Below, in pieces: positions 8,965-18,522 of a stretch of 64,000 nucleotides of DNA. The stretch is from JAGOUU01 sp964609155 (GTDB lineage Bacteria; Pseudomonadota; Gammaproteobacteria; JAGOUU01): contig CAZSRF010000001.1 in NCBI GenBank assembly GCA_964609155.1, forward strand, positions 1 through 64,000, given 5' to 3'. The translations under genes and the position numbers were made by a program. Numbering within the stretch: position 1 is the first letter of the stretch; each line of letters opens with the position of its first letter. The notes under the pieces were generated by a model. That model had not been told where the DNA came from and made no database searches. It was given only the letters and a program-made list of their open reading frames with translations.

Positions 8965-10092
8965 ATGAGTATGGACTTTGAGTTTCGTGGACAAAAAATT
9001 TCTAGTCGAGTGCTGGCTGACATATTGACAAAAATCTTCAGTGATACAAAATATGTTGATCTGAATAACGAGCTGCTACAGCAGTTAATTACAATGGCTA
9101 CCAGCCAAGAAGAATATGGCTTAAAAATGGGATATGTTAAAGCATCCGCTTGGGCCTTTGAACTGAAAAATTATTTTCTCAATCCACAAAATAGAGAAAA
9201 TTTTCTTAAAGAATACTACGAAGATAGTGATGCAACTTCAACAGTTGCTGAGACCCCCATAATAACTCCAAAGGACACCCCTCCCCTAAGCGAAGATGAT
9301 GACGAAATACCACCACCGCCAGATGAGCCACCTCCCACAGATGATGATGACGAAATACCGCCACCACCGCCAGATGAGCCACCAACAGATCATGATAAAC
9401 CACCGCCACCACTACCGTCAGGACCCCTTGCAGCAATGCACTATTATACACCGTCATCTGTTCAAGAAAAAAAATCTCCTTCCTGGGAGGAAGTGGTGTC
9501 TCAATCTTTTCTATCTTTAAAGGCCATTCTTCGCACTAAGAAAGAAAAAGAAGATTTTCAACGTGCCCTCAAGAGCGCTAAAGATAACTCTCATACTTAC
9601 ATAACTTTCTGCAAAATTGGGTATAATGCTTATCAACCATTGCACGAGGCGTTAACTTCAGATCCAACTATGGGTCTTCATTCAACACAATTAAAAGTGC
9701 GAACGGCTTTAGATCGATACGACTCCCTGCCAACAAAAACAAAAGACAAAAAGGTAAAAGAAAGTTTAGAAGGATTAATTGATTTTCTGAGTTATAAGCT
9801 TCCACAACTATCTACCGCACACTACGTTAACGATGAGAAATTATTTGAAGAAACTCTTGTGTCAATACAAAGATTCTGGTCTGGTAAACCTATTGATGCT
9901 GATTCTATCATTAACCCTAAATTTACTGCAGCTACGGACAAAGATAAACAGGCTGTTCGTAATGTTGTCAAAGCTATTAAAATATTAGCAGAGCCTGAAA
10001 ATACACCTGGTTTAGAAGCTGTTGTAACTTATTTAAAACATAGGACAACTTTCGTAGCAACAGATTATACAGCCCCCCGTCCCTCTCCTTAA
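8965..10092 (+). CDS. Polyproline/acidic-repeat protein, candidate host-interaction factor
   Basis: About 375 residues from the ATG at 8965, preferred over an upstream TTG because GAGAGG precedes it. A helical N-terminal domain (about 1-90) is followed by a tandem region (about 110-155) in which DDDEIPPPP(P)DEPP recurs, then KPPPPLPSG. This is like the profilin- or SH3-binding tracts of formins and of actin-nucleating bacterial proteins such as RickA. A Lys-rich helical C-terminal domain (about 180-375) matches nothing I know. There is no signal peptide, so any export would need a dedicated system. Host interaction is inference from composition only. Confidence 0.65.
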   Translation: MSMDFEFRGQKISSRVLADILTKIFSDTKYVDLNNELLQQLITMATSQEEYGLKMGYVKASAWAFELKNYFLNPQNRENFLKEYYEDSDATSTVAETPIITPKDTPPLSEDDDEIPPPPDEPPPTDDDDEIPPPPPDEPPTDHDKPPPPLPSGPLAAMHYYTPSSVQEKKSPSWEEVVSQSFLSLKAILRTKKEKEDFQRALKSAKDNSHTYITFCKIGYNAYQPLHEALTSDPTMGLHSTQLKVRTALDRYDSLPTKTKDKKVKESLEGLIDFLSYKLPQLSTAHYVNDEKLFEETLVSIQRFWSGKPIDADSIINPKFTAATDKDKQAVRNVVKAIKILAEPENTPGLEAVVTYLKHRTTFVATDYTAPRPSP

Positions 10093-10174
10093 TATTTGAG
10101 AAGCGTATAAAGATTTTTGCACCGTCCATCTCGCAATATCTTTAAGATTACGAGCGTATTGCTTTCAAGATTTT

Positions 10175-10251
10175 TGGTGGGCCCACAAGGACTCGAACCT
10201 TGGACCAAAGGATTATGAGTCCTCTGCTCTAACCAACTGAGCTATAGGCCC
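10175..10251 (-). tRNA. tRNA with CAT anticodon, probably tRNA-Ile2
   Basis: A 77-nt cloverleaf with encoded CCA. The acceptor stem pairs GGGCCTA with TGGGCCC (one G-T pair), the T-arm is CAAGG/CCTTG, and the anticodon loop is CTCATAA. A CAT anticodon means elongator Met or lysidine-modified Ile2. The acceptor, the TTTGGTC variable region and the position next to rpoD (as ileX in E. coli) favour Ile2. Confidence 0.93.
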
Positions 10252-10336
10252 TATGTGAATTGTCTCTACATAGCGTGGAGACAATTATACCAATTTATCT
10301 CTTATTGTCACTATAATAATGAATGATAAATAATTA

Positions 10337-12316
10337 TTATTTATCTTCATCCTCCATAAAACTACGTAACTGCTCTGATCGAGATGGATGACGCAATTTA
10401 CGTAAAGCTTTAGCCTCTATCTGTCTGATACGTTCACGAGTGACATCAAACTGCTTACCTACTTCTTCTAAAGTATGATCAGTGTTCATATCTATACCAA
10501 AACGCATCCTCAAAACCTTAGCTTCTCTGTCTGTTAAATTTTCTAAGACGCTTCTAATAGCTGCCGCTAGGCCTTCATTTGTGGCCATGTCTAATGGAGA
10601 GTCTGAATCTACATCTACGATGAAATCACCTAAATGTGAATCATCATCGTCACCAATCGGCGTTTCCATGGAGATTGGCTCTTTGGCTATTTTCAGAACT
10701 TTACGTATTTTATCTTCTGGCATAAACATACGTTTACTTAATTCTTCAGGGGTTGGTTCACGTCCCATCTCTTGAACCATTTGTCGTGAGATTCTATTTA
10801 ATTTATTAATAGTCTCTATCATATGAACAGGAATACGAATCGTTCTTGCTTGATCAGCTATTGATCTTGTTATTGCCTGTCTAATCCACCACGTAGCGTA
10901 AGTTGAAAACTTATAACCACGTCTATATTCAAATTTATCTACAGCTTTCATCAGACCTATATTACCTTCTTGAATAAGATCTAAGAACTGCAAACCACGA
11001 TTGGTATATTTTTTTGCAATAGAAATCACTAGCCTAAGATTGGCTTCAACCATTTCTTTCTTAGCCCTTCTAGCTTTTGCTTCACCCACTGACATCTTGC
11101 GATTGAGTTCTTTTATTTCCGTAATTGACAAATTAGTAGAACTTTCTAACTCTTGTAGAACCCTTTGAGCCTGCACGATATCTTCTTTATGCTCGGCAAT
11201 AACACTCGAATAAGATTGCTTTGCTTTAATATGTTCACTAACCCAGCTTGGATTTGCTTCATTGCCAGGAAACGTCGAAATAAAGGTACGTCGTGGCATA
11301 TCTGCTTTAGTAACACAGATCTTCATGATCACACGTTCTTGATCTCGTACCTGCTCAAGCATTTTACGTAATCCACTAAAAAGACGATTAAATAATTTTG
11401 TTGTAAATTTAAATTGTAAAAAACATTGCGTAAGCTTTTCTCTAGCTTCTAATGATTTCTTATGGTTTCTACCATGTTTAGCTTCAATTTTTATTATTTT
11501 GTTATATTCTTCTCTAAGCTGACCAAATTTTTCAAGAGCTTCTTCCATCGATGGACCACCATCATCTGCATCTGAAGGCTCACCATCACTATCTTCACTT
11601 TCTTCATCTACTTCTAAGACCTTCGAGCTAACAACAGTATTTGCACTTGGGCTGTCCTCATCTGCATCTTCCTCTTCAGGGTCAACATCACCTGCATCAA
11701 GAACATTAATTTTTTCTGGATCTGTGTCACTTTCAAGCGCTGACTCATAATTAGAAGGCAACGCACTACCTATATCAGTAGCACCAACACTCATTTCATC
11801 CGAATTAATTTCATTGACATTTACAAAACCTGTAGTTATATCAGACAGCCTCATTTTTCCTTCGACAACCTGATCGAATAAATGCAAAATTTCTCCTATG
11901 CATTCAGAGTAAGATGATAGTGCCAAAACAACTTCTCTGGTGCCTTCTTCTATGCGGCGTGCAATGGCAATCTCACCTTGTCTAGTCAATAGTTCAACTA
12001 TACCCATCTCTCGCATATACATACGAACTGTATCTGTAGTCCTACCAAACTCTAGAGCTGCTTCCACTTCTGTTAAGTCATCATCATTCACGTCTGCATT
12101 TGTCAGCAACATTTCAGCATTTGCTGGAGCTTCTTCAAAAACGGGGATCCCCATTTCATTGATCATAGCAATGATATTTTCAATCTGCTCAGCATCAACT
12201 AAATCAGGAGGCAAATGATCATTAATTTCAGCAAAAGTTAGGTATCCTTGATTTTTACCCGCTTTAATCAGTAATTTTAATTGCGATTCTTGTTGATTAT
12301 CAGACATGTCGCTCAT
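10337..12316 (-). CDS. rpoD: RNA polymerase sigma-70 factor RpoD
   Basis: The 659-residue housekeeping sigma factor. Region 1.1 is at about 10-75; region 1.2 follows (DTVRMYMREMGIVELLTRQGE), then a long acidic non-conserved insert (about 190-260, rich in Asp/Glu/Ser). Region 2 contains NLRLVISIAKKYTNRGLQFL, GNIGLMKAVDKFEYRRGYKF and STYATWWIRQAI, which melt and read the -10 box. Regions 3 and 4 end in the DHTLEEVGKQFDVTRERIRQ helix-turn-helix for the -35 box. All core and promoter-binding segments are present. It is last in rpsU-yqeY-dnaG-rpoD, about 80 nt after dnaG. Confidence 0.98.
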   Translation of the reverse strand: MSDMSDNQQESQLKLLIKAGKNQGYLTFAEINDHLPPDLVDAEQIENIIAMINEMGIPVFEEAPANAEMLLTNADVNDDDLTEVEAALEFGRTTDTVRMYMREMGIVELLTRQGEIAIARRIEEGTREVVLALSSYSECIGEILHLFDQVVEGKMRLSDITTGFVNVNEINSDEMSVGATDIGSALPSNYESALESDTDPEKINVLDAGDVDPEEEDADEDSPSANTVVSSKVLEVDEESEDSDGEPSDADDGGPSMEEALEKFGQLREEYNKIIKIEAKHGRNHKKSLEAREKLTQCFLQFKFTTKLFNRLFSGLRKMLEQVRDQERVIMKICVTKADMPRRTFISTFPGNEANPSWVSEHIKAKQSYSSVIAEHKEDIVQAQRVLQELESSTNLSITEIKELNRKMSVGEAKARRAKKEMVEANLRLVISIAKKYTNRGLQFLDLIQEGNIGLMKAVDKFEYRRGYKFSTYATWWIRQAITRSIADQARTIRIPVHMIETINKLNRISRQMVQEMGREPTPEELSKRMFMPEDKIRKVLKIAKEPISMETPIGDDDDSHLGDFIVDVDSDSPLDMATNEGLAAAIRSVLENLTDREAKVLRMRFGIDMNTDHTLEEVGKQFDVTRERIRQIEAKALRKLRHPSRSEQLRSFMEDEDK

Positions 12317-12396
12317 TAACTAAACTCCGAAACTTGAAATAATCCATGATTTTAACATACATACCTAGCCCTAGCTAGCATGCCCCATAACAAACA

Positions 12397-14238
12397 CTAA
12401 TAACTTCTATCCAATAATAAATCTTGTAACCGTTGTTTTTCCACACTTGTCAGGCTGGACATCCCACCATCAACTACTTTAGCTCGAAGAATCTCCATTT
12501 CTGATGAAGATTGTTCTTTAGCTACTCTTTTTATTAAATCATTGAATTCAACTTCAGCCAAACCATCGTTAACCATAGGCTCAATTGATAAATATTTAAT
12601 GATCAAATGTTGCAACTTTAAATTATCGGCCAAACTATCTATCAACTCTGGTACTGTATTAACCTGCTTTAACAATTCATAAATTCTAATAAAAGTTTTA
12701 TTTTCTATATGACTGTCGTTTTTTAATTTAGTTACTAATTCTTCAGGAATATTATTAACAAAGTTAGGATTATGCAGTACTAATAAACAAGCTTTTTGCC
12801 ATAGAGAAGCTTGTTGTTTTACTTGCCTTATATTCTTGTTATCCATAAAGCCTTCAAATCTTGGATCTATAACACCTGTTGTTTGTAGCATAGCGTTTAC
12901 CGGATCTGATTTATTAGCTAATTTGTTATCTGATTTATCAACTAAAATCTTATCTAAACTATGTTGATTAATATTACAAATTCTAGCTAATTCTGTCTCT
13001 AAAACTGTTCTATAAGTAGCATCTGTGACTTTCTGTAATAATGGCTTACATGAGTTAATAAATTTAACCTTACCCTCTACAGTATCCAAACCCTGCTCAC
13101 CCAATAATTGCATTTGGTGAGCAAAAAGATATTCTGGTAAAGAGTTAGCATTAATTAATTGTTGTTCAAACTCATGCTTACCATATGCATGAATAAAAGA
13201 ATCCGGATCATGATCGCTAGGTAAAAATAAGAATTTAATTCTACGATCATCATATAAAGAACTTAGAGAATTCTCTAAAGCCCTCCAAGCTGCCATTTTT
13301 CCAGCTTCATCACCATCAAAGCAATACACAATCTCATCGCAATATTTGAATAATTTTGATAGATGTCTATAAGAAGTAGCTGTTCCTAACGTTGCAACTG
13401 CATAATAAATACCATGTTGAAACAACGATATAACATCCATATAGCCTTCTACGATAACAAATTTACTAATCTTTGACTTATTCTGATTAGAAATATGTAA
13501 GGACTCGTATAAACCGTATAGCTCTGCAGATTTGTGAAATAATAATGTTTCTGGAGAGTTTAAATATTTTGGTTTACTATCGTCCAATACCCTACCACCA
13601 AAAGCAATAACACGACCTTTTAAATCACGTATAGGAAACATTAAACGATTGCGAAAACGGTCATAACCGTGATGATTATTTTGATTCTCATTATGCTTTA
13701 TCCATAGTCCAGCGTCTTCTAAAGCTTGCTGTTCTACAGCAATTTTACTTAAATTATTCCATCCATCTGGAGCATAACCTAAGAGAAAAAATTTTCCAAT
13801 ATCGACATCTATAGCCCGTTGTTTTATGTAGTCTAAAGCAACGCTATTGCTAATTAAATTATGTTGATAATATTCTGTTGCCTGTGACATTACAGAATAT
13901 AATAATTTATAACGATCAACTGTTTCTTCACTTGGATTATTAACTCGCGGAATTTCCATATTAACAATAGCCGCTAATTTTTCAATTGCTGAAACAAAAT
14001 CTAAATTATCAATTGTCATGACAAATTTAATTGCACTGCCAGCAGCACCACAGCCAAAACAATTATAAAATTGCTTTGTTGGCACAACACAAAATGATGG
14101 GGTCTTTTCTTGATGAAAAGGACAGCAAGCAACATAGTTTCTTCCCGCTTTTCTTAATGAAACATAGGAATTAATAATGTCTACAATATCGACACGGGAT
14201 AACAGATCTTCAATAAACGATTGCGGGATAAAGCCCAT
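12397..14238 (-). CDS. dnaG: DNA primase DnaG
   Basis: A 613-residue primase that makes RNA primers at the replication fork. The N-terminal CHC2 zinc ribbon uses Cys39, His42, Cys60 and Cys63. The central catalytic core holds the RFRNRLMFPI block and a TOPRIM domain with EGYMDVISL and CFDGDEAGKMA metal ligands. The C-terminal ~150 residues would bind the DnaB helicase and are weakly conserved, as usual. It begins 5 nt after the yqeY stop, consistent with cotranscription from the rpsU promoter. Confidence 0.97.
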   Translation of the reverse strand: MGFIPQSFIEDLLSRVDIVDIINSYVSLRKAGRNYVACCPFHQEKTPSFCVVPTKQFYNCFGCGAAGSAIKFVMTIDNLDFVSAIEKLAAIVNMEIPRVNNPSEETVDRYKLLYSVMSQATEYYQHNLISNSVALDYIKQRAIDVDIGKFFLLGYAPDGWNNLSKIAVEQQALEDAGLWIKHNENQNNHHGYDRFRNRLMFPIRDLKGRVIAFGGRVLDDSKPKYLNSPETLLFHKSAELYGLYESLHISNQNKSKISKFVIVEGYMDVISLFQHGIYYAVATLGTATSYRHLSKLFKYCDEIVYCFDGDEAGKMAAWRALENSLSSLYDDRRIKFLFLPSDHDPDSFIHAYGKHEFEQQLINANSLPEYLFAHQMQLLGEQGLDTVEGKVKFINSCKPLLQKVTDATYRTVLETELARICNINQHSLDKILVDKSDNKLANKSDPVNAMLQTTGVIDPRFEGFMDNKNIRQVKQQASLWQKACLLVLHNPNFVNNIPEELVTKLKNDSHIENKTFIRIYELLKQVNTVPELIDSLADNLKLQHLIIKYLSIEPMVNDGLAEVEFNDLIKRVAKEQSSSEMEILRAKVVDGGMSSLTSVEKQRLQDLLLDRSY

Positions 14239-14243
14239 GATTG

Positions 14244-14702
14244 TTATGATAATAATTCTTTAACAGATTTACTAACTTCTGAAACATCAGCTCTTCCTTG
14301 AATTTTTGGCTTAACTTCAGCCATAACCCTTCCCATATCGCGGATGGATGTCGCCCCTAAAGATTTAATAGTGTCATTAATAAGCTGATTAATTTCTTCT
14401 TGAGTTAATTGTGCAGGCAAAAATTCTTTAAGAACGTTAATCTCAAATTCTTCTTTTTTAGCCAAATCCTCACGATTGGCTTGTGTGTATTGGTTAAATG
14501 AGTCTTTACGCTGCGCAATCATCTTATCAATCACTGCAAGCACAGCAGGGTTATCTAACTCAATTCTATTATCTACTTCTCTTTGCTTAATTTCAGCTGT
14601 AAGCAGACGAATAGCAGCAACACGCGCCTTATCTTGGGCACGCATAGCTGCAATCATGTCAGATTTTATCTTATCTTTTAAATTTTCAGATAAATTATCC
14701 AT
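14244..14702 (-). CDS. yqeY: YqeY / GatB-YqeY domain protein
   Basis: About 152 residues from the ATG at 14702. A TTG nine bases upstream is also in frame, but the GGAG ribosome site is spaced for the ATG. The protein is an all-helical GatB/YqeY-type domain: LKDKIKSDMIAAMRAQDK at the start, RLLTAEIKQREVD, then LKEFLPAQLTQEEI and a MGRVMAEVKPKIQGRADVS tail. Its exact role is unclear; homology to the GatB tail suggests tRNA binding. The gene sits between rpsU and dnaG as in many gammaproteobacteria. Confidence 0.92.
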   Translation of the reverse strand: MDNLSENLKDKIKSDMIAAMRAQDKARVAAIRLLTAEIKQREVDNRIELDNPAVLAVIDKMIAQRKDSFNQYTQANREDLAKKEEFEINVLKEFLPAQLTQEEINQLINDTIKSLGATSIRDMGRVMAEVKPKIQGRADVSEVSKSVKELLS

Positions 14703-14725
14703 TTCTAACAAAACTCCGTATATTT

Positions 14726-15031
14726 CTATCTAGCGTTGTTATAAGCGCCAAAGTTAGGTCTATACCCAGAGTTATTATTTCCAAACGTTTTGCGTTTAGC
14801 AGCAGATGGCCTACGTTTACTTTTTTTACGGAGAAACATATTGTCTTTTGAACGACGCTTCATTTCTCTTTTAACAGCAGCTATCTTTGCACGCTTTTTC
14901 GCCGTTGTCGGTTTCTCGTGGAACTGGCGTCTTCTAGCTAGTGTAATCACTCCAGACTTTTCAACTGAACGCTTGAAACGACGAACAGCACTTTCAAACA
15001 GCTCATTTTCACGAACCCTAACAGATGGCAT
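14726..15031 (-). CDS. rpsU: Ribosomal protein bS21 with C-terminal extension
   Basis: Small-subunit protein S21. The start is the ATG at 15031 (MPSVRVRENE), preceded by GAGGTGA at good spacing. Residues 1-70 follow the family closely (RRFKRSVEKSGVIT, EKPTTAKKRAKIAAVKRE). Typical S21 ends at about 71 residues, but this one runs to 101, adding a basic then Asn/Gly/Tyr-rich tail (KRKTFGNNNSGYRPNFGAYN). The tail is in frame with no sign of frameshift. The gene heads the macromolecular-synthesis operon and is divergent from tsaD. Confidence 0.96.
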   Translation of the reverse strand: MPSVRVRENELFESAVRRFKRSVEKSGVITLARRRQFHEKPTTAKKRAKIAAVKREMKRRSKDNMFLRKKSKRRPSAAKRKTFGNNNSGYRPNFGAYNNAR

Positions 15032-15183
15032 AAAAATCACCTCGGTTGTATGTTTATTATAAGTTACTAAAGAAACTTAATGAAATTACCACTAAGTTAT
15101 AGTATTCTATATCAAATTAATATCTTTTCAATAGATTGCCCTGTATGAATCAGAGAAATTATAAAAACAATGTAGATATAGGT

Positions 15184-16245
15184 ATGAGTGTGAGTGTGAA
15201 TAATATCTTAGGCATAGAAACCTCTTGCGATGAAACAGCGGTTGCTGTCTATAATAAGAATTTTGGGATCTTAAGTCACCAAATATATAGTCAAGTCAAA
15301 CTTCATGCTCAATATGGTGGCGTGGTGCCTGAGTTAGCCTCAAGAGATCATATCAGAAAGCTTTTGCCCCTGATTACAGAAAGTATCACCTCGGCAGGAT
15401 TAACAAACCAAGATATTGACGGCATTGCCTATACAAAGGGTCCGGGTCTTATTGGTGCTCTTCTAGTCGGGGCTATGTTAGCAAAGACGTTAGCCTATTG
15501 CTGGCAAATTCCTGCCTTGGGAATTAATCATATGGAAGGCCATTTACTAGCACCCCTACTAGAAGAAAAACAACCAAAATTCCCTTTTATTGCTTTATTA
15601 GTCTCTGGAGGTCATACATTATTAGTAAAAGTAGCAAAATTAGGTGTATATGAAATTTTAGGGGAAAGCATTGACGATGCTGCAGGTGAAGCTTTTGATA
15701 AAACAGCTAAGCTATTAGGTCTAGGCTACCCTGGCGGAGCAGCACTTGCAAAATTGGCATTAAACGGCGATCCAGCGAGTTATAAATTCCCACGGCCCTT
15801 AACTCATGTAGACCAATCAAATCTTAATTTCAGTTTTAGTGGACTAAAAACTGCAGCGTTAAATGCTTTTAATAAATCTGATCAGACATTATTAGCCAAA
15901 GCCAATATAGCAGCCTCATTTCAAACTGCCGTAATAGATACTTTGTTTATCAAATGTAAAAGAGCATTGTTACAAAATAATATTAACCAGCTTGTTATAG
16001 CCGGTGGTGTTAGTGCCAATATTTACTTAAGACAGCAGTTAGATAAGCTAATGCAAGATCTTAATGGACAGCTATACCTACCAAGACCAGAGTATTGTAC
16101 TGACAATGGCGCGATGATTGCTTATGCTGGATACTTACGTTTATCTGCAGGACAAGTAGATACAAATGGCATTGAAGATAACATCGTCACCCCCAGATGG
16201 CTGATCTCTGAACTGACTGAGATCAATAAAACTAATGAAATTTAA
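15184..16245 (+). CDS. tsaD: tRNA N6-threonylcarbamoyladenosine transferase subunit TsaD
   Basis: About 353 residues from the ATG at 15184, chosen because the family begins a few residues before NILGIETSCDETA; in-frame upstream starts at 15136 (TTG) and 15145 would add an unconserved leader. TsaD transfers threonylcarbamoyl to A37 of ANN-reading tRNAs with TsaB/TsaE. The ASKHA fold is clear: metal-binding HMEGH (His116, His120), the SGGHT loop, GEAFDKTAKLLGL and GGVSAN. Its 3' end overlaps the convergent plsY gene by 14 nt. Confidence 0.95.
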   Translation: MSVSVNNILGIETSCDETAVAVYNKNFGILSHQIYSQVKLHAQYGGVVPELASRDHIRKLLPLITESITSAGLTNQDIDGIAYTKGPGLIGALLVGAMLAKTLAYCWQIPALGINHMEGHLLAPLLEEKQPKFPFIALLVSGGHTLLVKVAKLGVYEILGESIDDAAGEAFDKTAKLLGLGYPGGAALAKLALNGDPASYKFPRPLTHVDQSNLNFSFSGLKTAALNAFNKSDQTLLAKANIAASFQTAVIDTLFIKCKRALLQNNINQLVIAGGVSANIYLRQQLDKLMQDLNGQLYLPRPEYCTDNGAMIAYAGYLRLSAGQVDTNGIEDNIVTPRWLISELTEINKTNEI

Positions 16246-16819
16246 TTTGTGATTCTACTCCATCATGTAACCTAGCAATATTGTCATGATGTCGCCACAA
16301 TAAAAATACGGACATGCCAAATATGGGTAAGAAAATGTCTAATTCATAAAGCATAAGTAAGTACAGAGGCGTCATAGCTACAGCTATGATAGATGCTAAA
16401 GAAGAATACCTAGTGGTTGCGGCTATCAATAACCATACAGAACAAAAGATTATTGCTGCTGGATAGAACAAAGCTAATAGAATGCCTATATAAGTAGCTA
16501 TGCCCTTTCCTCCATTGAAGTTAAAAAATACCGGATACAAATGCCCAAGCAAAGCAAATAATCCAATAGAAGCTAGGCTGAACTTAGATGTTAAAACAAA
16601 ACCTGCGATAAAAACAGGAAGCCAGCCTTTAAAGCCATCTAAAATTAATACCAATAGCGCTAATTTTGAATTGGCTGTGCGAAGCACGTTGGTAGCACCA
16701 GGATTCATAGAGCCTATTGTTCTTGGGTCCTCAAAGCCAAATATACTGCACAGTAAAATAGCAAAATTTACCGAACCTAATAGATAGGCACAAATACTTA
16801 GCAAAATAAAACTTACCAT
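16232..16819 (-). CDS. plsY: Glycerol-3-phosphate acyltransferase PlsY
   Basis: A 195-residue integral membrane enzyme that acylates glycerol-3-phosphate from acyl-phosphate in phospholipid synthesis. About five hydrophobic segments are visible. Conserved loops are SMNPGATNVLR (near 37-47), GHLYPVFFNFNGGKGIAT (near 91-108) and the late LLWRHHDNIARL, matching the three PlsY motifs. Pairing with tsaD is a common gammaproteobacterial arrangement. Confidence 0.94.
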   Translation of the reverse strand: MVSFILLSICAYLLGSVNFAILLCSIFGFEDPRTIGSMNPGATNVLRTANSKLALLVLILDGFKGWLPVFIAGFVLTSKFSLASIGLFALLGHLYPVFFNFNGGKGIATYIGILLALFYPAAIIFCSVWLLIAATTRYSSLASIIAVAMTPLYLLMLYELDIFLPIFGMSVFLLWRHHDNIARLHDGVESQIKFH

Positions 16820-16907
16820 CGGATATAGTATAAACCAAAATAATTAGCATCCAACCATATATTATAGCGTTAAAGAGCGCATAACAATACTTAGAGTGAA
16901 CAATATT

Positions 16908-17141
16908 CTAGCTTATATCCAATCTGCATGAGCGAACAGCTGCAGCTGCAACTGGTAGTTCATCAATATGCTGTTTTAGATGCAATAACCTTTCAGTTAT
17001 AATTGTTTGTTCTGGTATAATTCTTTCTAGTAGCTCCAATAGTTCTCTTACTTTATCATCTTCTTGTGATAAACTACCCATACACGATGCCTCTTTTTTT
17101 GCTTCTAGAAAACGAACTAGTGTAGGATAGCTTTCAAGCAT
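16908..17141 (-). CDS. Small hypothetical helical protein
   Basis: A 77-residue acidic protein, mostly helical by composition (heptad-like Leu/Ile spacing in KVRELLELLERIIPEQ and ERLLHLKQHIDELP). No signal peptide or known domain. It starts 9 nt after the stop of the MFS transporter gene and is probably cotranscribed, but no strong ribosome site is visible. Coding status is moderately supported by position. Confidence 0.45.
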   Translation of the reverse strand: MLESYPTLVRFLEAKKEASCMGSLSQEDDKVRELLELLERIIPEQTIITERLLHLKQHIDELPVAAAAVRSCRLDIS

Positions 17142-17150
17142 TTCTTTGTA

Positions 17151-18350
17151 TTAATGAGATAAATTAATTTTTTTTCTCATGGTGCCATAAACAGTAAATG
17201 CAACAAACACATAGCCTAACATCAAATAAGCAATGTTATCAAAACTCATGTCATTTATTAAAGTCACCGAGTAGCTTCCTACTATTGCACCTAAACTGAT
17301 AAAACTTGAAAATACTGCCACACGATGAGCCATTGGTTGAGTGCTAGATTCTATTGCTAGCCTATTTAATAGTCCTGAGCTCATGGAAGCTCCATAGGCT
17401 ACACCCATCATAGAAAGTATGATTAACATAATATTAAGTTTTAAACTTGAAAATACTACAAATAATATCACTGCCATACCTACTACACCTAGACCATAGT
17501 CACAGAGTGTTTTTGCATGTACTTTATGGACCAGAAACTTAGTTGTTTGTGAACCACAGATAAACCCACTAAAGACGAACAGCTGTGCTATACCAAAATA
17601 CATTTCTGATTTACCATAAGCTGTAATAATAATAAATGGACTTTCAGTTATCCAAATAAAAAAACATATAATCACAAAACTCTCGATTAAAGCAAATCGC
17701 ATAAAAACACTGTTTTTAAAAATAGCTGTATAGTCTTCCATAGCTTTTTTTATAAATTTTTTATTATCGCTAATTAATCTATGATTTTCAGGCATATACA
17801 TATATACCCCTAACAGCCCAATGACTGCCAATGCTGTCAATAATCCAAAAATACTCCGCCAATAATTGTATTTAATAATAAGCGCACCACAAAAAGGCCC
17901 TAATGCTGGTGCCAGTATTGTAATTGAACTAATAATTGCTAGTATCTGCACAACTTTTTTACCCGTGTACAAATCATGGATAGTAGCATAACCTGCAACT
18001 AAGACAGCGCAGACTGTTGTACCTTGTAAAAATCGGGCTGTTAAAAATATATTTATTTCACTAGTAGTCGCACAAATAAAACTAGAGACTATAAATATCA
18101 CAATACCTATCATGATGATACATTTGCGTCCATACTGCTCTGATAGTGGCCCTAAAAACAACTGCATACTCATAGATCCCAAAAACCAGGTGGTTTGAGT
18201 ATATTGAGCCATATCCTGTGTAATATTAAATTCTTTCACCATTAGTGGTAGAGCTGGTAAATACATATCTGTAGATAAAAAAACCAGCATTTCTAAAAAA
18301 ATTAGTATATAAGGGAAAATTAGGTACTTTTGTTCTTGAGTTACAGGCAT
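17151..18350 (-). CDS. MFS transporter, Bcr/CflA drug-efflux type
   Basis: A 399-residue inner-membrane protein with about 12 hydrophobic segments. The N-terminus (STDMYLPALPLMVKEFN) and the motif-A loop LFLGPLSEQYGRKCII between segments 2 and 3 are typical of the Bcr/CflA subfamily of proton-driven efflux pumps. RFLQGTTVCA and the later GALI-type segment also fit. Substrate cannot be predicted. No regulator gene is adjacent. Confidence 0.85.
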   Translation of the reverse strand: MPVTQEQKYLIFPYILIFLEMLVFLSTDMYLPALPLMVKEFNITQDMAQYTQTTWFLGSMSMQLFLGPLSEQYGRKCIIMIGIVIFIVSSFICATTSEINIFLTARFLQGTTVCAVLVAGYATIHDLYTGKKVVQILAIISSITILAPALGPFCGALIIKYNYWRSIFGLLTALAVIGLLGVYMYMPENHRLISDNKKFIKKAMEDYTAIFKNSVFMRFALIESFVIICFFIWITESPFIIITAYGKSEMYFGIAQLFVFSGFICGSQTTKFLVHKVHAKTLCDYGLGVVGMAVILFVVFSSLKLNIMLIILSMMGVAYGASMSSGLLNRLAIESSTQPMAHRVAVFSSFISLGAIVGSYSVTLINDMSFDNIAYLMLGYVFVAFTVYGTMRKKINLSH

Positions 18351-18522
18351 ATGGTTATAGATAGAAAGTTGCTATATAAATTAATAAAACAGCATTTTAC
18401 TTTAAAGTCTGAAGTTAACCAATATAATTTAATACTAGGCCGCCTATTCATATTAAGTTAATGTCCAAAAATTATAATGATTAATAACATTAACCATATA
18501 ACTGTATGATAGGTATAACACT

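Noticed and set aside
9206..9520. Frames of 83 and 74 codons overlapping the polyproline gene
   Set aside because: Produced by the CCACCGCCA/GATGATGAC repeats in other frames; composition is His/Val or Met/His runs without gene signals.
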